Positions 17,552 to 26,075 of a stretch of 64,000 nucleotides of DNA are shown here, in pieces (within the stretch, counting starts at the first letter, position 1; each line of letters begins with the position of its first letter). The notes beneath the pieces are model-generated. The model did no database searches. It saw only the letters and a list, made by a program, of their open reading frames with translations, and had not been told where the DNA came from. Both the position numbers and the translations under genes were made by a program. Origin of the DNA: Pseudomonas sp. GD04019 (GTDB taxonomy: Bacteria > Pseudomonadota > Gammaproteobacteria > Pseudomonadales > Pseudomonadaceae); the NCBI RefSeq assembly GCF_029837695.1, contig NZ_JAOEEA010000002.1, positions 124,001 through 188,000 on the forward strand, written 5' to 3'.

Positions 17552-19324
17552 ATGAGAATGCAGACCAAGCCTGGCGCGCTGCTTGCCGCCCTGATTCTTG
17601 CCGGCCATTGCGCGCCGGTCCTGGCTGAGGGCCATCTGCTGGCTGTCGGCGGCATGCTGCGGGCCAGCAATACCGAGGTCTATCGGAAGCTCATCGAGCT
17701 GGCCGGGGGCACCGAGCGGGCGCGCATCGCCATCATGCCCACGGCCAGCGGCAGTCTCGGCTCCAGCAAGCGCTTCCAGGCCGAGCTGCAGGCGCTTGGC
17801 GTGCCGGCCGCGCAGATCAGCATCGTCGGCATCGACAAGCAGAACTACCAGAGCACCATGAACGACCCGGCGGTGCTCAAGCCGCTGAGCGAGGCCAGCG
17901 CCGTCTGGTTCGTCGGTGGCGACCAGGCGCGTATCGCACGCGCGCTGTACAACGCCGACGGCAGCGCGTCGCTGACGCTGAAGGCGGTGCGGGGCGTGTT
18001 CGACAAGGGCGGCGTGGTCGCCGGTACCAGCGCCGGCGCGAGCATTCTCGGGGCGACCATGCCGACCGCCTACGGCGTGGTCATGGATACGCTGGACTTC
18101 GGTGTCGCGGCCAAGCCGGATCAGCGCGGCACGGCGCTGCTCAAGGGCGCGGGTCTGTTCCAGGCCGGCATCATCGATCAGCACTTCGACCAGATCGAGG
18201 AAACCAGCACCGGGCGCGCGGCGCGCATGGCCAGCTACCTGGTCGAACAGCGCCCGGCCAAGGGCTTCGGCCTGGATACCAACACGGCGATCTGGGTGCA
18301 GCCCGGCGGCCAGCTGCAGGTGCTCGGCGAGGGCTACCTGACGGTCATGGACGCCAGCCAGGCGCAGAAGCAGTTCGGCCTGTATGGCACCCGCCTGCAG
18401 AACGTGCGCCTGGCCATGCTCGGCCGGGGCGATCGCTACGAGCTGGCCAGCGGCAAGGTGCAGCCGGCCGAGGGCAAGGAGCCCATCGTCGCCGGCAACG
18501 AATACCTGGTGGGCAACCAGCTGCTCACCGATCTGTCCGCGGTATCCGCCATGTCGCGCGCGGTGCTCTACGGTCTGGCCGATAACACGGCCACCCGCCA
18601 GGTGGGGCTGATGACCCGCTACAACCCGGCCAACGGCTATCACTATGGCTATCGCTTCGAGCTCAGCGAGGCGTCGGGCTTCCAGGCCCACAGCCGCTTC
18701 AACGACTCGCTAACCAACTACACGGTGCAGAACGTACGCCTGGACATCGCCCCGGTGGATGCCTTCCTCCGCGACCCGGCGCGCAGCAGCCCGCAGGACG
18801 CTGCCGCCAGTCGCTGGCCGGACGCGGTGCGTGCGGTGAGTTTCCGCGGCCTGATGACCAGCGATGACGACAATCGTTTCGAGCCCAAGCGAGCGCTGAC
18901 CCGCTACGAGCTGGCCAACGCCCTGCAGATGACCCTGGCCGCCGAGCCGGCCCTGGACAAGCTGCCGAAGCTTGCCGACATCGACCGCGACCACCCGTTG
19001 CGCGAGCAGATCGAGGTCGCGGTGTCCAATGGCTGGCTGCACAGCGGCGAGCGTTTCGATGGCGAGCGCGAGGTGACCCGGGCGGAGTGGGCGCTGGCCT
19101 GCAAGGCCCTGGTCGAGGACTTCGCCAAGACCAGCCTGCAGCGCCGTGCGCCACTCAAGGACCTGGCCGAGGTCGACCCGGCCGCGGCGGAGGCCGCCGA
19201 GTTGCTGGTCGGTGAGGGCTGGATGAGCGCCGAGTCCGGTCGCTTCCAGCCCGAGGAAACCGTGAGCCGGGAAGAGGCGGCACACAGCCTGGCTCGCCTG
19301 ATCGGGCTCGCCAAACCGTCCTGA
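17552..19324 (+). CDS. Secreted cyanophycinase-like peptidase (S51) with C-terminal SLH-like repeats
   Basis: A 590-residue protein with a signal peptide (about residues 1-25, ending PVLA). Residues 27-300 are an S51 cyanophycinase domain: GGMLRASN, VGGDQARI, and the nucleophile elbow AGTSAGAS with Ser160. IIDQHF (207-212) is present, but the Arg-x-Arg stretch that normally follows is replaced by DQIEETSTGRAAR. From about residue 420 the sequence looks like S-layer homology repeats (NRFEPKRALTRYELANAL, GERFDGEREVTRAEWAL, GRFQPEETVSREEAAHSL). It should cleave cyanophycin outside the cytoplasm into beta-Asp-Arg, with the repeats anchoring it to the cell surface. ATG 17552 is chosen for the signal peptide; GTG 17486 is less likely. 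Confidence 0.85.
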   Translation: MRMQTKPGALLAALILAGHCAPVLAEGHLLAVGGMLRASNTEVYRKLIELAGGTERARIAIMPTASGSLGSSKRFQAELQALGVPAAQISIVGIDKQNYQSTMNDPAVLKPLSEASAVWFVGGDQARIARALYNADGSASLTLKAVRGVFDKGGVVAGTSAGASILGATMPTAYGVVMDTLDFGVAAKPDQRGTALLKGAGLFQAGIIDQHFDQIEETSTGRAARMASYLVEQRPAKGFGLDTNTAIWVQPGGQLQVLGEGYLTVMDASQAQKQFGLYGTRLQNVRLAMLGRGDRYELASGKVQPAEGKEPIVAGNEYLVGNQLLTDLSAVSAMSRAVLYGLADNTATRQVGLMTRYNPANGYHYGYRFELSEASGFQAHSRFNDSLTNYTVQNVRLDIAPVDAFLRDPARSSPQDAAASRWPDAVRAVSFRGLMTSDDDNRFEPKRALTRYELANALQMTLAAEPALDKLPKLADIDRDHPLREQIEVAVSNGWLHSGERFDGEREVTRAEWALACKALVEDFAKTSLQRRAPLKDLAEVDPAAAEAAELLVGEGWMSAESGRFQPEETVSREEAAHSLARLIGLAKPS

Positions 19325-19411
19325 ATGCCTGATGCGTATCCCACTTCGCCCCGTTGCCACGGGGCGGGCGGGCAGTGTTCGCCCGCGAGAAACCCCAAGC
19401 GAGATGTACCG

Positions 19412-19735
19412 ATGCAACTGAACAACCTGGAGCTGTTCGCCCTGGACAAGCTGCTGCACGACCACCAGCCCGCCACCGAAGCATTGCGCAGCGCAGAAGC
19501 CCGCGTGCTGGAGCGGGTGGATACGCCGGCCGGCTTCTTCGCGGTGATCGAGCTGCAGCAGCGCCTGCGCGACGTCGGCGAGTTCGCCGAACGCGAGTGG
19601 AAATTCAAGCTGAAGAGCCCGAAGAGCGCGGGCTACTTCGTCTGCTGGCCCGATGGTGAATCCACCCTGTGCCTGGAGGCGGTCATCAGCAAGGGCAGTC
19701 GTCCAGCGCTGCTGACAGCGGAACTCTTTGTCTGA
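19412..19735 (+). CDS. Conserved hypothetical small protein
   Basis: A 107-residue protein starting MQLNNLELFALDKLLHDHQP. It has no signal peptide or membrane segment. The N-terminal half is helical, and the rest looks like an alpha/beta domain (FAEREWKFKLKSPKSAGYF). I do not recognise the family. It sits between the SLH cyanophycinase (87 bases upstream) and the porin (59 bases downstream), all on the same strand, so it is probably in the same transcript. The ATG at 19412 is the only start giving a plausible N-terminus; the ribosome binding site is weak. Confidence 0.65.
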   Translation: MQLNNLELFALDKLLHDHQPATEALRSAEARVLERVDTPAGFFAVIELQQRLRDVGEFAEREWKFKLKSPKSAGYFVCWPDGESTLCLEAVISKGSRPALLTAELFV

Positions 19736-19794
19736 CCGGGCAAAACCACGAAGGGCCGACGAGCCCGCCAACAACACTAAAAATGGAGTAAGGC

Positions 19795-21090
19795 ATGAAC
19801 CTCGTAAAACTGAGCTGTCTCGCCCTGGCGGTCGCCGCCGCCAGCACCCAGCTGGCGATGGCCGGCCAGGCCGATGCCAAGGGCTTTGTCGAAGACAGCG
19901 AACTGAACCTGCTGAACCGCAACTACTACTTCCAGCGCGACTTCAAGAACAACCCCGGTGGCCAGAACTACCGCGAGGAGTGGGCGCACGGCGTGATGGC
20001 CGAGTTCGCCTCGGGCTTCACCCAGGGCCCCGTCGGCTTCGGCGCCGATGCCTACGGCTACATGGGCATCAAGCTGGACAGCGGCCGTGGTCGCACCGGT
20101 ACCGGCCTGCTGCCGATCAGCGATGAGGGACGCGCCCAGGACGAATACGGCGAGGCGGGTGGCGCGGTGAAACTGCGCGTCTCCGAGTCCGTGCTCAAGT
20201 ACGGCGAGATGCGCACCGAGGCCCCGGTGTTCGCCACCTCGCACAGCCGCCTGCTGCCGGAAACCGCCACCGGTATCCACCTCACCAGTGGCGAGATCGA
20301 GAACCTGTCTCTCGAGGCCGGCCATTTCACCGCCTACAACAACCGCAACTCGACCAACAGCGATGAAGAGCTGCTGGTCAACTACGGCAGCGGCGAAGCC
20401 GGCAAGACCATCGACTTCGCCGGCGGCTGGTACAGCGTCAACGACGACCTGGCCCTGGGCCTGTACGCCTCGCGCTTCGAGGACACCTGGAACCAGTACT
20501 ACGGCAACCTCAACTACACCCTCGGCATCAGTGAAGGGCAGAGCCTGAACTTCGACCTCAACCTGTACCGCACCAGCGATACCGGCGATGCCCTGCAAGG
20601 CGACATCAGCAACACCACCTACAGCCTGGCCGCCACCTACGCCCTGGGCTCGCACTCGATCCTGCTGGCCTACCAGCGCGTCAACGGCGACACCCCGTTC
20701 GACTATGTCGGCGGCGACTCGATCTTCCTGTCCAACTCCATGCAGTACTCCGACTTCAACGCACCCAACGAGAAGTCCTGGCGCGTCGGCTACGGCTACG
20801 ACTGGTCGGGCATGGGCGTCCCTGGCCTGACCACCAAGGTCACCTACGTCAAGGGCAGCGACATCGACGGCACCGACGCCGACGTGACCGGTGGCTACGC
20901 CGGCTATTACGGCGAGGACGGCAAGCACAGCGAGACCGACATCGACATCAAGTACGTGGTCCAGGAAGGGCCGGCCAAGGATCTGTCGATCCGCCTGCGC
21001 CAGGCCTTCCACTACGCCAACGATGACCAGGGCGAGGGCGATCTGCACGAGTTCCGCGTGATCGTCGACTACCCGCTGAGCATCCTCTGA
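19795..21090 (+). CDS. OprD-family outer-membrane porin
   Basis: A 431-residue protein with signal peptide MNLVKLSCLALAVAAASTQL ending at MA-GQ, then an 18-strand-type beta barrel of the OprD family: DSELNLLNRNYYFQRDF, REEWAHGVMAEFASGFTQGP, and a C-terminal strand ending in VDYPLSIL. The family imports basic amino acids, dipeptides or carboxylates. GGAGTAAGGC precedes the ATG. Between two cyanophycinases and near two arginine-type binding proteins, its likely cargo is beta-Asp-Arg dipeptide or arginine; cargo is inference. Confidence 0.92.
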   Translation: MNLVKLSCLALAVAAASTQLAMAGQADAKGFVEDSELNLLNRNYYFQRDFKNNPGGQNYREEWAHGVMAEFASGFTQGPVGFGADAYGYMGIKLDSGRGRTGTGLLPISDEGRAQDEYGEAGGAVKLRVSESVLKYGEMRTEAPVFATSHSRLLPETATGIHLTSGEIENLSLEAGHFTAYNNRNSTNSDEELLVNYGSGEAGKTIDFAGGWYSVNDDLALGLYASRFEDTWNQYYGNLNYTLGISEGQSLNFDLNLYRTSDTGDALQGDISNTTYSLAATYALGSHSILLAYQRVNGDTPFDYVGGDSIFLSNSMQYSDFNAPNEKSWRVGYGYDWSGMGVPGLTTKVTYVKGSDIDGTDADVTGGYAGYYGEDGKHSETDIDIKYVVQEGPAKDLSIRLRQAFHYANDDQGEGDLHEFRVIVDYPLSIL

Positions 21091-21095
21091 TGTTG

Positions 21096-21162
21096 CGGCC
21101 CGCATCACCGATCGCGGGCCGACCCTAGGGCGTCGGCCTCCGTACCTCATGCGCGGAGGCCG
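21096..21162 (+). promoter_or_regulatory. Two leader hairpins upstream of the second binding protein
   Basis: CGGCCCGC (21096-21103) pairs with GCGGGCCG (21114-21121), and CGGCCTCCG (21134-21142) pairs perfectly with CGGAGGCCG (21154-21162). Neither is followed by a T run. Together with the terminator at 21206-21230 they form three stacked hairpins in the 155-base gap. Confidence 0.55.
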
Positions 21163-21205
21163 GCAGCTTTGATTCAAGGTCTGCTCGATTGCTCCTTTGG
21201 CCTTG

Positions 21206-21230
21206 AGGCGCCTGCCCGGCGCCTTTTTTT
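21206..21230 (+). terminator. Rho-independent terminator or attenuator
   Basis: AGGCGCC / GGCGCCT, 5-base loop TGCCC, followed by seven T. It ends only 15 bases before the start codon of the next binding-protein gene, leaving no room for a promoter after it, so it could act as an attenuator rather than a simple terminator. Confidence 0.85.
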
Positions 21231-21245
21231 CTCGCGGAGTAAGAA

Positions 21246-22007
21246 ATGAGATTGGCTTGCCTGCTGCTTGGCATGCTCATGGCGATCCCGGCCCAGGCCG
21301 AGACGCTGCGCATCGCCATGGAAGGACAGTTTCCGCCTTTCGAGGAGCTCGATCAGAACGGTCGCCTCAAGGGCTTCAACGTCGACATCGCCAATGCCCT
21401 GTGCGCGCAGATGCGCACCCGCTGCGAGTTGCAGCGCTTCGCCTGGGATGACCTGATCCCGGCGCTGCGAGAAGGACGCACGGACCTGATCCTGGCTTCG
21501 ATGTCGATCACCGAGGAACGCCTGGCCCTGGTCGACTTCACCCGCCGCTACGCCCATACCCCGGCCTTCTTCTTCGCCCGTGAGGGCACCATCAACGAGG
21601 TGATCATCACCCCGCGGCGCCTGGCCGTAAAACGCATCGGCGTACAGCGGGAAACCACCTATGACCGCTTCCTCGCCGCCCGCTACGAGAGGCACCTGCC
21701 CATCGTGCGCTTCGCCAGCGCCGCGGAAACCTACCAGGCCCTGCACCGCGGCGAGGTGGATCTGGTGCTGGACGACGCTGTGTCCGGTTACTTCGGCTTC
21801 CTGCAGTCCGAGCGCGGCAAGGGCTTCGAGCGAGTCGGCAACGCCGTGCAGGCGCCCAAGTTCTTCGGCCAGGGCCAGGGCATCGCCGTGCGCAAGGGCG
21901 ACGACGCGCTGCGTACGCGCCTCGACCTGGCCCTGGTGGCGATTCTCGACAACGGCGTGTACCGCCGTATCGAGCGCCAGTATTTCCAACGTTTCAGCGT
22001 TTATTGA
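21246..22007 (+). CDS. Periplasmic amino-acid binding protein (second copy)
   Basis: A 253-residue SBP family 3 protein with signal peptide MRLACLLLGMLMAIPAQA. The mature start ETLRIAMEGQFPPFEELDQN, the Cys pair CAQMRTRCEL, SMSITEERLALVDFT and IGVQRETTYDRF parallel those of the protein at 16353-17126, so the two are diverged paralogues of the Lys/Arg/Orn-binding type. There is no permease partner nearby. GGAGTAAGAA precedes the ATG. It is 75 bases before the second cyanophycinase in the same direction. Probably captures arginine or a cyanophycin-derived dipeptide. Confidence 0.9.
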   Translation: MRLACLLLGMLMAIPAQAETLRIAMEGQFPPFEELDQNGRLKGFNVDIANALCAQMRTRCELQRFAWDDLIPALREGRTDLILASMSITEERLALVDFTRRYAHTPAFFFAREGTINEVIITPRRLAVKRIGVQRETTYDRFLAARYERHLPIVRFASAAETYQALHRGEVDLVLDDAVSGYFGFLQSERGKGFERVGNAVQAPKFFGQGQGIAVRKGDDALRTRLDLALVAILDNGVYRRIERQYFQRFSVY

Positions 22008-22082
22008 ATTCCGTTTCCGCAGTACCCGTTGCACAACATCCACAACAACGCTGCAGCCAACTGCAGCCACGGAGAACTGAAG

Positions 22083-23345
22083 ATGAGACTGAGCAAACTG
22101 TGTCGCCGCGCCGTTCTATTGATTGCCCTGATCCCCGGCCTGGGGCACGCGGCAGGTGCGCTACTGCTGGTGGGAGGCGGCCTCAAGGATGACAACGCGG
22201 CCATCTACCAGCGCTTCATCCAGCTGGCCGGCGGTAGCGGCCAGGCCAAGATCGGCGTGATCACCGCCGCCTCCATTCCGGAAAGCCAGGACCCGGATGC
22301 CGGCACCGCGAATGCCGCCAACTCCAAGGCCAACGGCATCTACTACGCCAATCTGCTGAAGAGCTACGGCGCCGTGAAGGCCGAATGGATTCCCATCGAC
22401 CTGGATAACATCGCCAACAACAGCAACCCGACCGTGGTCAGCCAGATCAACGGCATGACGGGCTTCTTCTTCGGTGGCGGCGACCAGTCGCGGCTGGTGC
22501 AGACGTTGCAGACTGCCAGTCGCAACGACAGCCCAGCGCTGGCGGCGATCCGCGCCAAGTACAATGCCGGCGCCGTGCTGGCCGGCACCAGTGCCGGTAC
22601 CGCGATCATGGTCGATGGCCCCATGGTCACCGGCGGCGAGAGCTATGAGGCGCTGCGCTACGGGCCTTACACCACGCCGTCCGGAGACGATCTGGCGTAT
22701 GACCCGCAAGGCGGCTTCGGCTTCTTCAACTATGGCCTGCTCGATACCCATTTCAGCGAGCGTGGGCGCCAGGGCCGCATCGTGCGCCTGGCCGACTACA
22801 CCAACGTGCCGTTCGCCTTCGGCGTGGACGAGAACACCGGCCTGCTGGTGAAGAACAACACCAGCCTCGGCCAGATGGAGATGGAGGTCATCGGCACCGG
22901 CGGCGTGTTCATCTTCGACCTGCGCAATGCCGAGCTGGGTGGCGGCAGCAGCTGGGCCCTGTACGACGTACTGGCCAGCTACCTGACCAGTGGCGATAAG
23001 TACCGTCCGCAGAGTGGCCAGTTCGTGATCGCCAGCGGCAAGACCAGCCTGCGTGGCCGCGAGCAGTACAGCAGCCCCATGTCGGCCACTGGCGACATCT
23101 TCAGCAGCCCGAACAACAGCGGCGCCAATGGCCGTCGCAAGCCGCGCGAGTTCGTGACCGTCAGTGCCGACCTGTTCAATAGCCGCTCCGCCACTACCCT
23201 GGGGCGCACTTATGAGACCAATCCGCGTTATCGCGTCAACCTGGTCAAGAGCACCCAGTTCGACAGCCATGGCTACAAGGGCACCGTGGGTGGGCAGAGC
23301 ATGACCTCCTACCTGCGCCTGCTGACGGACTTCGTGCCCAACTAA
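22083..23345 (+). CDS. cphE: Extracellular cyanophycinase, CphE-like
   Basis: A 420-residue protein with signal peptide [20 protein letters not shown] ending GHA. It carries [22 protein letters not shown], the serine elbow [10 protein letters not shown] (Ser170) and [15 protein letters not shown]; the last is the family DQHF-x2-R-x-R motif with Thr for Gln. Length and architecture resemble CphE, the extracellular cyanophycinase of Pseudomonas anguilliseptica. It should hydrolyse cyanophycin at the C-terminal side of Arg-bearing Asp residues to give beta-Asp-Arg. GGAG lies 8 bases before ATG 22083. No cyanophycin synthetase or isoaspartyl dipeptidase is in the window. Confidence 0.88.
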   Translation: MRLSKLCRRAVLLIALIPGLGHAAGALLLVGGGLKDDNAAIYQRFIQLAGGSGQAKIGVITAASIPESQDPDAGTANAANSKANGIYYANLLKSYGAVKAEWIPIDLDNIANNSNPTVVSQINGMTGFFFGGGDQSRLVQTLQTASRNDSPALAAIRAKYNAGAVLAGTSAGTAIMVDGPMVTGGESYEALRYGPYTTPSGDDLAYDPQGGFGFFNYGLLDTHFSERGRQGRIVRLADYTNVPFAFGVDENTGLLVKNNTSLGQMEMEVIGTGGVFIFDLRNAELGGGSSWALYDVLASYLTSGDKYRPQSGQFVIASGKTSLRGREQYSSPMSATGDIFSSPNNSGANGRRKPREFVTVSADLFNSRSATTLGRTYETNPRYRVNLVKSTQFDSHGYKGTVGGQSMTSYLRLLTDFVPN

Positions 23346-23355
23346 GCGCGCTTAG
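23342..23355. repeat. Palindrome holding two convergent stop codons
   Basis: CTAAGCGCGCTTAG is self-complementary and contains the TAA of cphE (23343-23345) and the TAA of sdaA on the other strand. No T run follows on either strand. Confidence 0.6.
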
Positions 23356-24728
23356 CACTCGATGATGTTCACCGCCAGGCCACCCCTGGCGGTTTCCTTG
23401 TACTTGCTCTTCATGTCCGCGCCGGTCTCGCGCATGGTGCGGATCACCCGGTCCAGCGAGATAAAGTGCTGGCCGTCGCCGCGCAGGGCCATGCGCGCGG
23501 CGTTGATCGCCTTCACCGAGCCCATGGCGTTGCGCTCGATGCACGGCACCTGGACCAGCCCGCCGACCGGGTCGCAGGTCAGGCCGAGGTTGTGTTCCAT
23601 ACCGATCTCGGCGGCGTTCTCCACCTGCTGGATGGTTCCGCCAAGCACCTCGCACAGGGCCCCTGCGGCCATCGAGCAGGCCACCCCGACCTCGCCCTGG
23701 CAGCCGACCTCGGCGCCGGAGATCGAGGCGTTCTCCTTGTACAGGATGCCGATGGCCGCGGCGGTGAGCAGGAAGCGCACCACGCCGTCGTCATTGGCGC
23801 CGGGCACGAAGCGCCGGTAGTAGTGCAGCACCGCCGGCACGATGCCGGCCGCGCCGTTGGTGGGCGCGGTGACCACGCGGCCACCGGTGGCGTTTTCCTC
23901 GTTCACCGCCAGGGCGTAGAGGTTGACCCAGTCCATCACCGTCAGCGGGTCGCGCAGGCTGGCCTCGGGATTCTCGCTGAGCTGGCGATGCAGGGCGGCA
24001 GCGCGCCGGCGCACCTTGAGGCCGCCGGGCATGATGCCCTCGTTGCGGCAGCCGGCGGTGACGCAGTCCTGCATTACCTGCCAGATCTTCAGCAGGCCGG
24101 CGCGAGTCTCGGCCTCCGGGCGCCAGGCGGCCTCGTTGGCCAGCATCAGCTGGCTGATCGACAGGCCATGCGCGTTGCACTGGGCCAGCAGTTCCTTGGC
24201 GGTCTTGAACGGGTAGGCCAGCGGCGTCTGGTCCTCGACGATGCGGTCGGCACCGGCGGCTTCCTCGTCCACTACGAAACCACCGCCCACCGAGTAGTAC
24301 TCGCGGGAGCGAATCTGCAGGCCGGCGGCGTCGAAGGCGCGGAAGATCATGCCGTTGGGGTGGAAGTCGAGCGGCTTGCGGATCATCGCCAGATGTTCCT
24401 TCTCGACGAAGCGGATCGGCTTGTCACCGCCCAGCTTCAGCTCGCCGCTGGAGCGCATGGCGGTCAGGCGGCTGTCGATGGTCGAGGTATCGACACTGTC
24501 CGGCTGATCGCCCTCCAGGCCCAACAAGATGGCCTTGTCGCTGCCGTGGCCCTTGCCGGTGGCGCCGAGGGAGCCGTACAGCTCGACCTTCAGGTTGTGG
24601 GTGGTATCGAACAGCCCCTCGCGCCGCAGGCCCTCGACGAAGCGCGCCGCGGCGCGCATCGGCCCGACGGTGTGGGAACTGGAAGGGCCGATACCGATCT
24701 TGAACAGGTCGAAAACGCTGAGGGACAT
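23352..24728 (-). CDS. sdaA: L-serine ammonia-lyase, Fe-S type
   Basis: A 458-residue single-chain enzyme that deaminates L-serine to pyruvate. The N-terminal beta domain begins [20 protein letters not shown]; the C-terminal catalytic domain has [20 protein letters not shown] and [19 protein letters not shown], whose Cys residues hold the 4Fe-4S cluster. ATG 24728 has GGAG six bases upstream; an earlier in-frame start is not needed. The gene is convergent with cphE, with only six bases between stops. A link to cyanophycin use is not evident. Confidence 0.95.
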   Translation of the reverse strand: MSLSVFDLFKIGIGPSSSHTVGPMRAAARFVEGLRREGLFDTTHNLKVELYGSLGATGKGHGSDKAILLGLEGDQPDSVDTSTIDSRLTAMRSSGELKLGGDKPIRFVEKEHLAMIRKPLDFHPNGMIFRAFDAAGLQIRSREYYSVGGGFVVDEEAAGADRIVEDQTPLAYPFKTAKELLAQCNAHGLSISQLMLANEAAWRPEAETRAGLLKIWQVMQDCVTAGCRNEGIMPGGLKVRRRAAALHRQLSENPEASLRDPLTVMDWVNLYALAVNEENATGGRVVTAPTNGAAGIVPAVLHYYRRFVPGANDDGVVRFLLTAAAIGILYKENASISGAEVGCQGEVGVACSMAAGALCEVLGGTIQQVENAAEIGMEHNLGLTCDPVGGLVQVPCIERNAMGSVKAINAARMALRGDGQHFISLDRVIRTMRETGADMKSKYKETARGGLAVNIIEC

Positions 24729-25193
24729 GAAGGGCTCCGGTGACTGGATGGTCACAGCTTACCACCGCCCTCCGCAGGCGGGGCAGGGCGGCTGCAGGAT
24801 GGCTTTCCTCGTGGCATTCACGCCAAAACAGCCTCCGGAATGGCGAGGATTGCGTCCGTCTGGCGGTCGTTTCCCAGGTGCTTCTAGGTGGAATTACCTA
24901 TTGTCCAATCGGTCAGGAAGTGCACGAACTCGTTTTTTTCGGTCGTCATGGGGCTGGCGAAACCCGTGATTTTGTTCGATCTTCTCTGGGGAGCGTGTCG
25001 CGATCGACCAGCGAAACGCTGCGAAATGAGCGGCTTTTCTCTCAGTAACTGGCTGATTGCTATCACTTGAGCCATCAAGCAGCATGCTGCTTATCTGGCT
25101 TAAGAAGCTAAGGTTTTAGAACAAAAGAAGGCCGGCCGAGGATAGGCAGGTGTCCTGTAGGCGGGAAGGCCTCGTTTTCCGGGGAGTTTGAGA
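24729..25193. other. Intergenic region before the response regulator
   Basis: These 465 bases have no credible gene. They contain TAGGT-N6-ACCTA at 24885-24900, described separately, and a perfect 16-bp palindrome AAGCAGCATGCTGCTT at 25077-25092 flanked by GCCA and TGGC, which could be an operator or a small hairpin. The promoters of sdaA and of the response regulator must lie here. Confidence 0.45.
24885..24900. promoter_or_regulatory. TAGGT-N6-ACCTA inverted repeat, copy 1
   Basis: TAGGT (24885-24889), GGAATT, ACCTA (24896-24900). The same 16-base layout recurs at 25842-25857 on the other side of the response-regulator gene. Candidate binding site of a NarL/FixJ-type regulator. Confidence 0.5.
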
Positions 25194-25832
25194 ATGCCCG
25201 TCAGGGTTGTATTGGTCGACGATCACGAGTTGGTGCGGGCGGGTATTCGTTCGCTGCTGGTGGAAGCGGGCTATGAGGTGGTGGCGGAAGGCAACGATGG
25301 CGATCAGGTCGAGGGGCTGATCGACAGGCACTCCCCCGACGTATTGCTGCTGGACCTGACCATGCGCCGCTGCTCCGGCCTGGAGGCGCTGACCCGGGTG
25401 CGCTCGCGCTGGCCCGAGCTGCCGGTGATCCTGCTGTCCATGCACGACACCCGCGACTACGTGATCAAGGCCATGCAGATGGGCGCCTCCGGCTACCTGC
25501 TCAAGGATGCCGCGGTGATCGAACTGCAGCTGGCCCTGCAGGCCGTGCTGGAGGGGCATCGCTATCTCAGTCCGCGCGTCGCCGGCCAGGTGATAGACGC
25601 CGCCGCCGGTCAGGCCGAGGCGCCGCTGGAGCAACTGACCAACCGTCAGCAGGAAGTGCTGTACTGGCTGGCCAAGGGCAAGAGCAACAAGGAAATCGCC
25701 TTCATCCTCAATCTCAGCGTGAAGACGGTGGATACCCACCGGGCGCAGATCATGGATCGCCTGGGTATTCGCGACCTCGCCGGCCTGGTTCTTTACGCTC
25801 TACGTCGCGGCATCATCAAGCTGGATGAGTGA
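25194..25832 (+). CDS. NarL/FixJ-type response regulator
   Basis: A 212-residue two-domain regulator. The receiver domain (residues 1-120) has DD at 9-10, phospho-acceptor Asp54 in LLLDLTM, Ser in LLSMHDT and Lys in LLKDAA. The LuxR-type helix-turn-helix spans about 145-205 (LTNRQQEVLYWLAKGKSNKE, LSVKTVDTHRAQIMDRL). GGGGAG is 7 bases before ATG 25194. No histidine kinase gene adjoins it. It lies directly upstream of the chemosensory operon and is flanked by two TAGGT-N6-ACCTA repeats, so it probably controls itself and that operon; this is inference. Confidence 0.92.
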   Translation: MPVRVVLVDDHELVRAGIRSLLVEAGYEVVAEGNDGDQVEGLIDRHSPDVLLLDLTMRRCSGLEALTRVRSRWPELPVILLSMHDTRDYVIKAMQMGASGYLLKDAAVIELQLALQAVLEGHRYLSPRVAGQVIDAAAGQAEAPLEQLTNRQQEVLYWLAKGKSNKEIAFILNLSVKTVDTHRAQIMDRLGIRDLAGLVLYALRRGIIKLDE

Positions 25833-25838
25833 TCGATT

Positions 25839-25860
25839 GCGTAGGTAAAACTACCTACGC
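25839..25860. promoter_or_regulatory. TAGGT-N6-ACCTA inverted repeat, copy 2, extended palindrome
   Basis: Arms GCGTAGGTA (25839-25847) and TACCTACGC (25852-25860) are perfect over 9 bp with loop AAAC; the core TAGGT-N6-ACCTA has the same spacing as copy 1. It lies just after the response-regulator stop codon and 215 bases before the first chemosensory gene. It lacks a T run, so it is more likely an operator than a terminator. Confidence 0.55.
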
Positions 25861-26075
25861 GAATCCGGCAAAGCGCTGATAAGACAATTGGCGCCAATTA
25901 ATTACACTCCGAAAAGAAGGGACGTTGCTGGCGCTTTGCCAGCATGGTCGGGGTAGTCCTGTGCGCCGAAAAGTGGTTGTCCGCCGGGCAGCCATGAACT
26001 CTGCGGCAGCAGCCATGAACTATAAGAAATGCAGGTGGTTTCGTTGTGCCCCCTCGCAGTCCGGAGAGAATCCCC

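Noticed and set aside
25926..25944. Sigma-54 promoter before the chemosensory operon
   Set aside because: TGGC and TTTGC are present, but the GG-to-GC spacing is too short; the sequence is better read as a TGCTGGC/GCCAGCA hairpin.
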